64,000 nt of DNA. Source: CAZEAP01 sp964510315 (GTDB taxonomy: Bacteria > Planctomycetota > Brocadiia > SM23-32). The DNA is taken from NCBI GenBank assembly GCA_964510315.1, contig CAZEAP010000017.1:1-64000 (forward strand), written 5' to 3'. Positions 33,649 through 41,956 of the stretch are shown piece by piece. Each line of letters starts with the position of its first letter. Position 1 is the first letter of the stretch. A program made the translations under genes and the position numbers. Under the pieces are notes generated by a model. It ran no database searches and had not been told where the DNA came from. It saw only the letters and a list, made by a program, of their open reading frames with translations.

Positions 33649-35034
33649 TCAGCGGGAAGGGCCTTCCGACCGTTCGTTGCGGAGCGCCTGCAGACGTTCC
33701 TCGACGACCCGATGCAATCGCCGCCCGTATGCGCAGAGTTCCCGCAACGTGCGCTGGTCTGCCGCATGGGAGCGGGGCAGACTCACCCCTACCATTCCCC
33801 CGTCCACGCAGACCCACGGCCGGGGGCCCTCACCCCCCCATGCGTCCAAAACGGCCACCACCTCGGAGCCGAGCAACGCCCGCGCGCGGCCTTCGTTCTC
33901 GGCCCGCACACAGTAGTGGTCGGCCAGCTCGGGGAATTCCCCCATCTTCATGCACCGCCACCACAGCAGGGGGATTTCCGTGCGGAAGGGCCGGATGGAG
34001 ATGCTTTCGGCGCTGAGGCCCTCGACTGCCAACGCGCACCCGACGCCGTCGCGAGGCAACCACGGGCCGGCCGAACTGTAGTGGAACGCGATGAGGGCAT
34101 CCGAGGCGTCCCGGCTCCACCCTACGTTGTAAAGCCGGCGCGGCCCCCCGAAAAACGCGAAGTCCGGCAATTCCCGGTTCTTCAGGGCGGCGTCAGTGGG
34201 GCTGAAGGACAACCCCATGCTTCGTGCCAAGCTTCCGGCCAGTGCCCGATGCCATCGCCCCGCGGCTCGCGAACTTCGGTACTTGCGGTATCCGAGCGCG
34301 GCGACCGTTCCGGAGGCGACAACCGCCAGCGCAACCCATCCCAGGGTTGCGGGGGCGAACCCGAGAGCCAACGAGAAGACCAGCCCGGCCACTAAGGCCA
34401 GCAGCACGAACGCGGCCCAGCGGGTGATGCGGCGCCACCGCAACTCGGGAGGCTGGAGGAGGCGTTCCCCGTGCTCGGCCGCCTCCGCCCCGCCCGTACC
34501 CGGGGGAGCCAACCTCTTCTGGATCCGCTCTTTCACACGGGCCTTCTGCTCCGCCGACAGGCCGCCTCCGAAGTGCGCCACTCGATCGGCACCGACAACG
34601 ACAACTTCCAGCTCCCTGCCCTTCCAGTGCTGACGGAAGTAGCCTCGCCGGATCAGGCCAGGACACCCTATCACCACTGCCCTGCAATCCTCCCGGCCGA
34701 TCACGGTAGTCCGCGGCCAGGGAAACGTGTGCGTCACGCGCAGCACACGCGGCGCAAAGCAGACGATTGTGCGATCGAGGGCCGCGTGGCAGAGGATGTA
34801 AGCCGCCGTGGCCAACAGCAGCAGCGATCCCAGGCCGGCCACCACACGGGGCGCCGTCCATGCTGAGCCGGCGAAGACCTTCACCCCCGCCAGCAGCGCC
34901 ACTGCGGCGCAGAGGACCATGCCGGCCGACCTGGCCACAACAATCGCAGAGAAACCGGGCGGGGGGACGGTAAGAGAGTCCTCGCCAGGGCGCTCGGTGA
35001 CCTGGTCGGGTTGCACGTGTCGGAAGAGCCTCAT
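33649..35034 (-). CDS. Hypothetical membrane protein with four helices and a C-terminal soluble domain
   Basis: Not recognised. Two N-terminal helices, in IVVARSAGMVLCAAVALLAG and VVAGLGSLLLLATAAYILCH, precede a PH-like soluble stretch. A second pair of helices (AFVLLALVAGLVFSLALGF and LGWVALAVVASGTVAALGY) follows, then about 180 residues of soluble C-terminus with several Trp. The ATG at 35034 begins MRLFRHVQPDQ; a further 30 upstream residues are possible but look non-coding. It is convergent with the response regulator, 58 bp apart. Confidence 0.65.
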   Translation of the reverse strand: MRLFRHVQPDQVTERPGEDSLTVPPPGFSAIVVARSAGMVLCAAVALLAGVKVFAGSAWTAPRVVAGLGSLLLLATAAYILCHAALDRTIVCFAPRVLRVTHTFPWPRTTVIGREDCRAVVIGCPGLIRRGYFRQHWKGRELEVVVVGADRVAHFGGGLSAEQKARVKERIQKRLAPPGTGGAEAAEHGERLLQPPELRWRRITRWAAFVLLALVAGLVFSLALGFAPATLGWVALAVVASGTVAALGYRKYRSSRAAGRWHRALAGSLARSMGLSFSPTDAALKNRELPDFAFFGGPRRLYNVGWSRDASDALIAFHYSSAGPWLPRDGVGCALAVEGLSAESISIRPFRTEIPLLWWRCMKMGEFPELADHYCVRAENEGRARALLGSEVVAVLDAWGGEGPRPWVCVDGGMVGVSLPRSHAADQRTLRELCAYGRRLHRVVEERLQALRNERSEGPSR

Positions 35035-35539
35035 CTGAGAATCTGGTAATCGAGTACCTTTCTGTTCCCCGTCGGGGTGGCGCAGCGGGCCGGCCGCGCG
35101 TCCCTGGAACGGCATTCTACGCATTCGGGCAGGGCAAAACCAACCTTCACTCGGGCGAGAACACGAAGAACGGCAACGCCGGAATCAAGCACAAAGGGAA
35201 AGAGAACCTTAAAGGCCCCATAAGTTGCCCGCCTTCGCCGGGAGGGCACGGCGATAAGAAACAACATGACGGGCACTACGAAGCCTGGGGCTGGGACACG
35301 AAGGAAAGAAGGACCGAGGGATGCACATCACTACGTCCTTCTGTCTCTTACGATCTGCCATTTGCGCAATGTGCGGGCAACTCTCCGTTACCCTGCCTCT
35401 GGCCGCTGTGCAGCAGCGCCGCGAAGACTGACAGCCCTGGGGTGGCCTGTTTCGGGACAACCCGTTCTCCGGCCTCCGGCCTGCTTTCCACCCAGCGCCG
35501 CGGCGCACTCCGCGTAAGTGGCTCCCGGGGTATGGTTCC
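35035..35539. other. Intergenic spacer with eroded repeat fragment
   Basis: No gene is supported on either strand. GGGACACGAAGGAAAGAAGG (about 35293-35312) looks like an eroded copy of the ACACGAAGG family. The remainder shows nothing I can name. Confidence 0.5.
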
Positions 35540-35569
35540 TTGTCGCCGAGGCGGCGGGTATGCTATCGT
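35540..35569 (+). promoter_or_regulatory. Putative promoter of the rhomboid-murJ pair
   Basis: TTGTCG, 18 bp spacer, TATCGT, about 40 bp before the GTG start. Confidence 0.4.
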
Positions 35570-35608
35570 GGGTTCGACCCGGCCAGAGCCCTTTTCGTGG
35601 TACGGCCC

Positions 35609-36280
35609 GTGATCCCCTTGCGAGACGACAACCCCACGTCCGTCGTGCCGTGGATGCTCTACGTGCTCATCGCAGTGAACGTCGCGGTTTTCCTGTTTGA
35701 GGTCAGCCTCTCCGAAAACCAGTTGCAGCAGTTCGTTTCCACCTACGGCTTCGTGCCCGAACGGGCCATGGACGTCTTCAGGGGAGAAGCCGGACTGCCG
35801 GCGGGCCTGCTGGTGCCGGCCTTTACGTCCATGTTCCTCCACGGCGGCGTCGCGCACCTGCTGGGCAATATGTGGTTTCTCCACATCTTCGGCGACAACG
35901 TAGAGAACCGCCTGGGGCATTTCCGCTTCCTGGCCTTCTACCTGGTGTGCGGATTGGCGGCGACGGCACTGCACTACGCCGTCGGGCCCCACAGTACCGT
36001 CCCCACGCTGGGGGCCAGCGGCGCCATAGCCGGGGTCCTGGGGGCCTACGCCGTCTGCTGGCCCAGGGCGCGGATCCTGACCTTGGTGCCCGTGCTGTAT
36101 TTTCTGCACCTGGTTGAGCTTCCGGCCCTCTTGGTGCTGGGCATGTGGTTCCTCATACAGCTTTTGTATGGCAGCATCAGCCTGGGAGTGCATTTCAGCA
36201 TAGCGTACTGGGCGCACATCGGCGGGTTCGTGGCCGGGCTCGCGCTGATCAAGCTGTGGCCCGCCCAGCGAGAGGACTAA
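35609..36280 (+). CDS. Rhomboid-family intramembrane serine protease
   Basis: A 223-residue polytopic membrane protein with six or seven helices. It carries the rhomboid HxxxxHxxxN motif in FLHGGVAHLLGNMWFLH, the catalytic serine in LGASGAIAGVLGAY and the catalytic histidine in WAHIGGFVAGL. Start taken as GTG 35609, giving MIPLRDDNPT, the usual opening; a GTG four codons earlier is also possible and no strong ribosome site distinguishes them. An extended loop between helices 1 and 2 is typical of planctomycete-type rhomboids. murJ follows 45 bp later. Confidence 0.92.
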   Translation: MIPLRDDNPTSVVPWMLYVLIAVNVAVFLFEVSLSENQLQQFVSTYGFVPERAMDVFRGEAGLPAGLLVPAFTSMFLHGGVAHLLGNMWFLHIFGDNVENRLGHFRFLAFYLVCGLAATALHYAVGPHSTVPTLGASGAIAGVLGAYAVCWPRARILTLVPVLYFLHLVELPALLVLGMWFLIQLLYGSISLGVHFSIAYWAHIGGFVAGLALIKLWPAQRED

Positions 36281-36325
36281 AACGGGCTGCTGCAATATGG
36301 TCACCTTCCTGGGGTGTTATCCGGC

Positions 36326-37963
36326 ATGGATAAAGAAACAGAAAGCGTAGTTCGGCGCACCGGACTGATCGGCGGGATAACCATCCTGAGCCGGGCTCTG
36401 GGTGTGATCCGGGACGCCGCCTGCGCCGCCTTCTTCGGCGCCGGCCCGGTGTGGGACGCCTTCAGCTTCGCCTTCCGCGTGCCCAACCTGTTCCGCCGCC
36501 TGTTCGGCGAGGGGGCGCTGAGCGCGGCGTTCGTGCCCGCCCTGACGGAATACCTGGAACTGCGTTCCCCGGAGGAGTCCGAACGCCTGACCGGGCGCGT
36601 GGCGGGTGCGCTGACCGTGGTCCTTACGGCACTGGTGCTGCTGGGCGAAGTGCTGGTGTTCGGGGCGACCGTGCTGTTCCGTCTGACCCCCCGGTGGCAT
36701 CTCGCCCTCTCGTTGACGGCCGTTCTACTGCCCTACGCGGTCCTGATCTGCCTGACGGCACTTGCCGGTGCGACCCTCCACTCGCTGAAGCACTTCGCGG
36801 CTCCCGCCCTGGCCCCCGTGGTGCTGAACGTCTGCTGGATCGTCGCCGTCACCGGCCTGGCCCCTCTGGTGACGCCGGACCCCCGCGGCCGCATCTTCAT
36901 CCTCGCCGCGGCCATACTGGTGGCCGGGCTGCTGCAGTTGTATCTGCAGTTGGCCGCCCTCCGTCGGAAGGGCTTTCGCTGGCGGCCGCGTTTCGACCTG
37001 CTGCACCGGGAAGTGGCGGCGGTCGCCGGGGCCATGGTTCCGGTGGCCCTGGGCCTGGCGGCTTTCCAGTTGAACGTCCTGTTGGACGGGGTCATCGCCA
37101 TCTCACTGGCCGGTCCGCCGGAAGAGGGCTTCCGCCTGTTGGGGGTCGGGCTGAGCTATCCGATGCGCGTCGGCGCCAACAGCGTGCTTTACTTCGGCAA
37201 CCGCCTGATGCAGTTTCCCCTCGGCGTATTCGGCATAGCGCTGGGCACGGCCGTCTTCCCCACCCTCAGCGGCCAGGCCGCCCGGCGGGATTTTGAGGCC
37301 TTCGGCCGTTCGGTCGTGCAGGGACTCCGACTGGTCCTCTTCATCGGTGTGCCGGCCGGCGTGGGCCTGATCGTGCTCCGGCGGCCGGTTATACAGCTCA
37401 TCTTCGAGAGGCGCGCCTTCACGCCCGCCATGACGGCGCGGACTGCGCGGGTGCTCCTCTTCTACTCGTTGGGCATATGGGCCTACTGCGCGCTGCACGT
37501 CTTGACGCGGGCCTTCTACAGTCTCAAGCTCCCGTCCGTCCCCGCGAAAGTTGCCGGCGCGATGGTCGCCCTGAACCTGGCCCTGAACCTGACGCTGGTA
37601 TGGCCCCTGCAGGAAGCCGGGCTCGCGCTCTCGACGGCCGCCTGCGCCGCCCTCCAGGTCTGCATTCTGTACGCGCTGCTGGCCCGGCGCGTGTCTTTGG
37701 AAGGGATGGGGAAACTGCTGGTCACGGCGCTCAAAACCGCGGCCTCCACGGCGGCAATGGCCCTGGCGGCGTGGAAGACCCTCGAGGTGCTCCCGCCCGA
37801 CAGGCCGGGGCTGGTCTTTCAGCTTCTACGCGCGCTGCTGCCCGCGCTGGCCGGGGTGGTGACGTACTTCGCGGCGGCTACACTGCTGCGGACGGAGCAG
37901 ATGGGGATCCTGCTCGGCGCCCTCCGGAGCCGGCACGGCAAGCGGGAAGAGGGGGAAGTATGA
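36326..37963 (+). CDS. murJ: Lipid II flippase MurJ
   Basis: Moves lipid II across the inner membrane for peptidoglycan synthesis. The 545-residue MATE/MVF-superfamily protein has about fourteen helices; the GGITILSRALGVIRD start, the FRVPNLFRRLFGEGALSAAFVP segment (cut here) and RVGANSVLYFGNRLMQFPLGVFG (cut) are family hallmarks. ATG at 36326 with CTGGGGTG upstream. Its last codon and stop, GTA TGA AGTCCGAAGT, resemble the repeat that ends queC and pfkA. Confidence 0.93.
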   Translation: MDKETESVVRRTGLIGGITILSRALGVIRDAACAAFFGAGPVWDAFSFAFRVPNLFRRLFGEGALSAAFVPALTEYLELRSPEESERLTGRVAGALTVVLTALVLLGEVLVFGATVLFRLTPRWHLALSLTAVLLPYAVLICLTALAGATLHSLKHFAAPALAPVVLNVCWIVAVTGLAPLVTPDPRGRIFILAAAILVAGLLQLYLQLAALRRKGFRWRPRFDLLHREVAAVAGAMVPVALGLAAFQLNVLLDGVIAISLAGPPEEGFRLLGVGLSYPMRVGANSVLYFGNRLMQFPLGVFGIALGTAVFPTLSGQAARRDFEAFGRSVVQGLRLVLFIGVPAGVGLIVLRRPVIQLIFERRAFTPAMTARTARVLLFYSLGIWAYCALHVLTRAFYSLKLPSVPAKVAGAMVALNLALNLTLVWPLQEAGLALSTAACAALQVCILYALLARRVSLEGMGKLLVTALKTAASTAAMALAAWKTLEVLPPDRPGLVFQLLRALLPALAGVVTYFAAATLLRTEQMGILLGALRSRHGKREEGEV

Positions 37964-37974
37964 AGTCCGAAGTT
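37954..37974 (+). repeat. Diverged GAAGTCTGA repeat at the murJ stop codon
   Basis: GGAAGTATGAAGTCCGAAGT covers the last codons and stop of murJ and shares the GAAGT.TGA...GAAGT pattern of the queC and pfkA 3' ends, with substitutions and no central ATTC. Confidence 0.5.
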
Positions 37975-38478
37975 GCTCTGTAGAAATGACGTGCCATCCG
38001 CCGGAGCACCGCTGGCGATGTCATTGTGAGCGAGCGCACCTTTTGCGAGCGAAGCTTGTGCGCCTCAGCATGACCATGTGCGGGGCACCGCCGATTTCAG
38101 TGCCGATGGGTGCTTTCTACAAATCAGTTCCAGAACTTCTGTCGGTCTTCCATCTGTGTTTATCTGTGCCCATCTGTGTCTGGCGTTTTTCGTTTCCCTT
38201 TCGCCTGTCGGGACTTTTTCATCAGTGTCCAGGGATCGGCAGGAAAGTACGGCGTGGCAGAACGGCGAGATGCGTTCGGCGCCTGAAGATGAGGCGCCTC
38301 AGCATGACGGCGCGGCGGGCGCCGGGCCGGTTTGAGTGCCGACGGGTGCTTTCTACAGAGCCGTCGGAAATCTGAAGGAACGGCAACGCGGGGAAAGATG
38401 TACTCAGAGGCCGGCGATCTCGTCTGACTGACCGCCGGGGAATGCGGTTCTGGGATGGCCGGTGGGTGGGGCGGGGAC
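37975..38478. repeat. Repeat-bearing intergenic region with dispersed copy B
   Basis: Holds the 38101-38229 copy of the element at 854-983, starting TGCCGATGGGTGCTTTCTAC, and a 24-bp fragment of its start at 38337-38360. Two GCGCCTCAGCATGAC words (about 38059 and 38292) repeat within it. No gene is supported. Confidence 0.75.
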
Positions 38479-38676
38479 TCAGCCGCCCTCTTCCTTCTCC
38501 CCGGCAAGCCGGACGGCAATTATGGCGTGGCACATAATCTGGGTTTCCGCTGAGCCGCGGGTCAACACGATGTAATCGTCGGTGACTTCGCTGAGGGTCC
38601 CGCTGACGGACTTGTCGTTCATCATCAGGACCTTGACCCGCTGGTTGAACCACTCTGTTTTTACCGTGCTGGCCAT
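38479..38676 (-). CDS. Hfq/LSm-like small RNA-binding protein
   Basis: A 65-residue Sm-fold candidate. The run QRVKVLMMNDKSVSGTLSEV fits the Sm1 motif of strands 1-3 and IMCHAIIAVRLAGE fits the Hfq Sm2 motif (YKHAIST in E. coli), with the central His kept. The size equals the Hfq core. ATG at 38676; there is no strong ribosome-binding site. It is third in a minus-strand group behind the acidic membrane protein and the OmpA lipoprotein. Family assignment rests on the two motif regions only. Confidence 0.6.
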   Translation of the reverse strand: MASTVKTEWFNQRVKVLMMNDKSVSGTLSEVTDDYIVLTRGSAETQIMCHAIIAVRLAGEKEEGG

Positions 38677-38725
38677 GTGGATCGTCCGTAGTGAAGGAGT
38701 AGCGGATGGCTGGCAGGGCGGCGGG

Positions 38726-39472
38726 CTATTCCTCGAAGCCCTGAAGTATCTCACCGATGCTGCGAACGCCGCGGGGCACGAGCAGGATTTCCACGCGCCG
38801 GTTCTCCGCCACGGGCGCCGTGGGCGACTCCGGCTCGACGCGCGGCCTGTTGGGTCCGAACCCGACGATATAGGTTCGCCGCGGGTCAACGCCCTGGCTC
38901 ACCAGGTATTCCATCACGGCGTGAGCCCGCATGACGGAGAGATGGTAGTTGTCTTCCCAGGGGGAATGTTTGACGGGCACACCGTCGGTGTGGCCGTCGA
39001 TGCGGATAGTCACGGCGGTTCTCTCGCGGAGGTATCCGGCGACTTCGTCCAAAGCGCCTTTGGCCTGGTCGGTGAGGGTGGCCTTGCCGAGTTCGAAGAG
39101 GATGTCGTTTTCTACAACGATGAAGTTGCCTTCGCCGCGGGTTTCCACGCTTATGCCCGAGAGGCCTTCCACCAGCTTCTGTAACTCGGCTCGCTGCTGC
39201 TGGAGGCGGTCCTGTTCCTGGCGCAGTCGCTCGACCAGTTCCCGACGCTCGTGCGCTTCCTCCCGGGATTCCACCAGTTGTTTCTGCAACATCTGGCGGT
39301 CTTCATCCAGGGCCTCAACATTCTTCAGAAGAGCTTCGCGCTCCTCACGGCACTCCTTCAGTTGTCTGGTGAGTCCGGCGTTCTGTTTGCGAAGACGCTC
39401 GGCCACGTTCGAGCATCCGGTAAGACCGAGGAGAGCTACACACAGCGCAAGCCCTGCGACTGGTTTCCACAT
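38726..39472 (-). CDS. OmpA-family peptidoglycan-binding lipoprotein with coiled coil
   Basis: A 248-residue outer-membrane lipoprotein. The signal peptide ends in the lipobox LTGC (Cys20), followed by a coiled coil (about 24-105, rich in Glu, Arg and Gln) and a C-terminal OmpA domain. That domain has ENDILFELGKATLT, the diaminopimelate-binding IDGHTDGVPV and YHLSVMRAHAVMEYL, VGFGPNRPRV and NRRVEILLVPR. It links the outer membrane to the wall, as Pal does. The coiled coil would set the distance between them. Neighbours are the acidic membrane protein upstream and the Hfq-like gene 49 bp downstream. Confidence 0.92.
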   Translation of the reverse strand: MWKPVAGLALCVALLGLTGCSNVAERLRKQNAGLTRQLKECREEREALLKNVEALDEDRQMLQKQLVESREEAHERRELVERLRQEQDRLQQQRAELQKLVEGLSGISVETRGEGNFIVVENDILFELGKATLTDQAKGALDEVAGYLRERTAVTIRIDGHTDGVPVKHSPWEDNYHLSVMRAHAVMEYLVSQGVDPRRTYIVGFGPNRPRVEPESPTAPVAENRRVEILLVPRGVRSIGEILQGFEE

Positions 39473-39575
39473 TACGGTCGCTCCTCAACAGGCCAAAGGC
39501 ACATGATTATCACAGAACCCGCCCGGTCGCCGGACCGCCCCGCCGCCTCCCGCACTACCAGGGAGCGGGCGGGTC

Positions 39576-40664
39576 TCAGAACCACACCCATCCAGTCAGG
39601 TGAGTGGTGAAGTCGGGAGCGGCTGCGTTTTCGACCACGAACACGCCGGCAAGCGCCAGGACCAGCAGCGTGAGGATCAGCAGCACGACGGGGAGCGTGC
39701 CGACCTGCCCGGCGGCGGGTGCCGCGTAAGGCACTTCGAATTCCTCGCCCGCTTCGGGGCCCTCCATCTCGAGGCCTTCTTCCAGCTCACCGGGCTCGAA
39801 TGTGGGTTCCTCCACGGTGGTGATGTCGGCGGTGATCTCCTCTTCTTCTTCGGGCACCGCCTCGGCGGTTTCTTCTTCCTCTTCGATCTCCATGATCTCG
39901 CTGAGCAGGTCTTCCTCAGCGATTTCTTCCTCGGTGGGCTCGAGGATGTCGGTGATGATCTCTTCCTCTTCTTCCTCCTCCTCCTCGGCAACCGGCATCT
40001 CCGCCTCGGTTTCCTCGGCGGCTTCGCCCTCGAGTTGGATCTCCTCCTCGAGGTCTTCGGAGAAATCGAAGAAGTCCTCTTCCTCCTCTTCGGCGCCTAC
40101 GGCCTCCAGCTCCAGTTCGGTTTCCAGAGTGGATTCGCCGGCGGCCTCCTCCGCGGCGAGCGGCTTCTCCAGCTCGGCTTCGGCGACCTCTTCCGCTTCC
40201 TCGGCCAGCACCTCGGTGTCCCTCTCGGCGGCCTCATGCTCCCCTTCCTCGGCCTCCGCCAGGACATCGGTCTCCGGCTCTTCGGCTTCTTCTTCCTCCA
40301 GCACTTCGGTGGGCCGTTCCTCGCCTTCGCCCGTGACCGCAGTGGGCTCTTTGCCGGGGCCTCTTTCTTCGCCGGTGACCACGGTGGGCTCTTTGCCGGG
40401 GCCCTCGCCGGCCGCCGCGCTTTCCTTCAGCACGTCGGTGGGCCTTTCTTCGCCGGGTTCCTCGCCCTCTGCCATGACGGTGGGGCGCTTACCCAGGGTT
40501 TCCTTCAGGTCCATCACCTCGGCCCGGCGAAACTTGGTCTCCCCGGAGATCACCTGTTCATTCAGCCGGCCTTCGCGGATAAGCTCGTTTAGCTGGGTGC
40601 GGTTGACCTGCAGCTCCTGCAGCACCTGCTCATAGCTCAGATATCCCTCTTCCTCTTTTGCCAT
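39576..40664 (-). CDS. HTH-domain protein with Glu-rich linker and C-terminal membrane anchor
   Basis: Not a named family. Residues about 1-60 form an excisionase/MerR-like helix-turn-helix (YLSYEQVLQELQVNRTQLNELI and VISGETKFRRAEVMDLKE). Residues about 62-310 are dominated by Glu, Ala, Thr and Val, with short repeats such as GPGKEPTxVTGE and (E)RPTxVL. Residues about 322-345 are a single hydrophobic helix with a short tail ending TGWVWF. The layout predicts an N-terminus in the cytoplasm contacting DNA and a C-terminal anchor in the inner membrane. GGAGACG precedes the ATG. Confidence 0.8.
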   Translation of the reverse strand: MAKEEEGYLSYEQVLQELQVNRTQLNELIREGRLNEQVISGETKFRRAEVMDLKETLGKRPTVMAEGEEPGEERPTDVLKESAAAGEGPGKEPTVVTGEERGPGKEPTAVTGEGEERPTEVLEEEEAEEPETDVLAEAEEGEHEAAERDTEVLAEEAEEVAEAELEKPLAAEEAAGESTLETELELEAVGAEEEEEDFFDFSEDLEEEIQLEGEAAEETEAEMPVAEEEEEEEEEIITDILEPTEEEIAEEDLLSEIMEIEEEEETAEAVPEEEEEITADITTVEEPTFEPGELEEGLEMEGPEAGEEFEVPYAAPAAGQVGTLPVVLLILTLLVLALAGVFVVENAAAPDFTTHLTGWVWF

Positions 40665-40727
40665 CTGGCGTCTCCTTCACAGAAAAGAACTTCGACTCAT
40701 TTCCCGGAAACCTCCGCTCTGTACGAT

Positions 40728-40755
40728 ATTATAGCAAGGCCCCCTCCCGTTGCAA
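40728..40755 (-). promoter_or_regulatory. Putative promoter of the HTH/membrane protein operon
   Basis: Minus-strand TTGCAA, 16 bp spacer, perfect TATAAT. It would give a leader of about 57 nt. Confidence 0.5.
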
Positions 40756-40768
40756 ACACTTCAAGCGT

Positions 40769-41152
40769 TCACGAACCATAGACTTCTTCGGGGTCAAAGA
40801 CCCGCTCTTCGGCGATCTCCAGGGCGTCTTCCTCGGCATTGTAGCGGCGGTAGTAACAACTGTAGTAGCCCGCGTGGCAAGCGGCCACTTCCTGCTCCAC
40901 CTTCAGAAGGAGGGAATTCTCCTCGCAGTCCACGCGCAACTCCTTGAGACGCTGGACGTGGCCGCTGCTCTCGCCCTTTGCCATGAGGCGCCCGCGAGAC
41001 CGCCGGAACACGTGCACCCGACCGGTCTGCAGCGTCTTTCGAAGGGCCTCCCGGTCCATGTAGCACAGAACCAGGACCCGTTCCTCCTCGTCCGCTACCA
41101 CGGCGGGTATGAGTCCGTCCTGAAAATTCAGTTGGCTCAGCAGATTCTCCAT
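40769..41152 (-). CDS. hisI: Phosphoribosyl-AMP cyclohydrolase
   Basis: Opens the purine ring of phosphoribosyl-AMP in histidine synthesis. The 127-residue protein has LIPAVVADEEERVLVLCYMDREAL, the metal-binding VDCEENSLLLKV and AACHAGYYSCYYRR, with the conserved Cys residues of the zinc site and the expected RLKELRVDCE context. It is the single-domain form without the PRA-PH (HisE) domain. It stands alone between the HTH-protein promoter and the divergent HNH gene; no other his gene is in the window. Confidence 0.94.
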   Translation of the reverse strand: MENLLSQLNFQDGLIPAVVADEEERVLVLCYMDREALRKTLQTGRVHVFRRSRGRLMAKGESSGHVQRLKELRVDCEENSLLLKVEQEVAACHAGYYSCYYRRYNAEEDALEIAEERVFDPEEVYGS

Positions 41153-41255
41153 GGCCGTTCCTCAGTTCTGCTGGGGGCCTGAGTATGGTAGGGACTGGCC
41201 TACGCCGTGTCAAAGGACTGCCTGAGGCGGAGCCCCGCGGCGGGCCCGAAGGAAC

Positions 41256-41284
41256 TTGCCAGAAGGGCGGTGTTCCTCTATATT
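41256..41284 (+). promoter_or_regulatory. Putative promoter of HNH-lipoprotein-mla operon
   Basis: TTGCCA, 17 bp spacer, TATATT. Predicted leader of about 35 nt before the HNH gene. Confidence 0.5.
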
Positions 41285-41326
41285 TTACTAAACTGAGCCG
41301 TTCGGAAGCTCGAAGCGGGCCCGGAA

Positions 41327-41956
41327 ATGTCCAGAACAGCCCTACAATCCAGCGTACTCGTGCTGAACAGGTCCTTCGTCCCGGTCCACCTGGTGACGGT
41401 GCGCCGGGCCTTCGGGATGCTGTTCAAGGCCGTAGCGGAGGTCGTGCACATCGAGGACGGCCAGCTGGGGCTCTACAATTTCGAGAGCTGGCAGGAGATC
41501 AGCGAGTTCAGAAAGCGCAACGACCTCATGCAGGCGGAGGCCGAATACATCTCCACCGTCAGCTTTGAGATTCAGGTGCCCCGCATCATCCGGCTGCTTT
41601 TTTACAACAGCTACCCCGAGCACCGGGTCAGCCTGAATCGACGCAACTTGTTCGCCCGGGACGAGAACCGCTGCCAGTACTGCGGCGGGAAGTACCCCTC
41701 CTCAGAGCTGAGCATCGACCACGTGGTGCCCTTGTCGCTCGGCGGTCGTACAGAGTGGACCAACGTGGTCTGCGCCTGCACCGAATGCAACAAAAAGAAG
41801 GGCGGTCGCACCCCGGCCGAAGCGGGTATGCAACTGACGCGCCGTCCGTTCGAGCCGAAGTTCAACCCCCTGATTCGCTTGAAGCTGCGCCGCAAGAAGT
41901 ACTACTCTTGGAGGCAGTTCCTCGACGAAGCCTACTGGTCCGTGGTGCTGCAATGA
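41327..41956 (+). CDS. HNH endonuclease-domain protein
   Basis: A 209-residue protein of the HNH group often annotated simply as HNH endonuclease. The N-terminal part (SSVLVLNRSFVPVHLVTVRRA) is conserved in this group. The C-terminal HNH motif includes CQYCGGKYPSSELSIDHVVP, then LSLGGRTEWTNVVCACTECN, then KKKGGRTP: two CxxC pairs, the DH and the N are all present. No phage or methylase gene is nearby, so the target is unknown. Its last bases overlap the next start (ATGA), so the repeat lipoprotein gene is translationally coupled to it. Confidence 0.88.
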   Translation: MSRTALQSSVLVLNRSFVPVHLVTVRRAFGMLFKAVAEVVHIEDGQLGLYNFESWQEISEFRKRNDLMQAEAEYISTVSFEIQVPRIIRLLFYNSYPEHRVSLNRRNLFARDENRCQYCGGKYPSSELSIDHVVPLSLGGRTEWTNVVCACTECNKKKGGRTPAEAGMQLTRRPFEPKFNPLIRLKLRRKKYYSWRQFLDEAYWSVVLQ

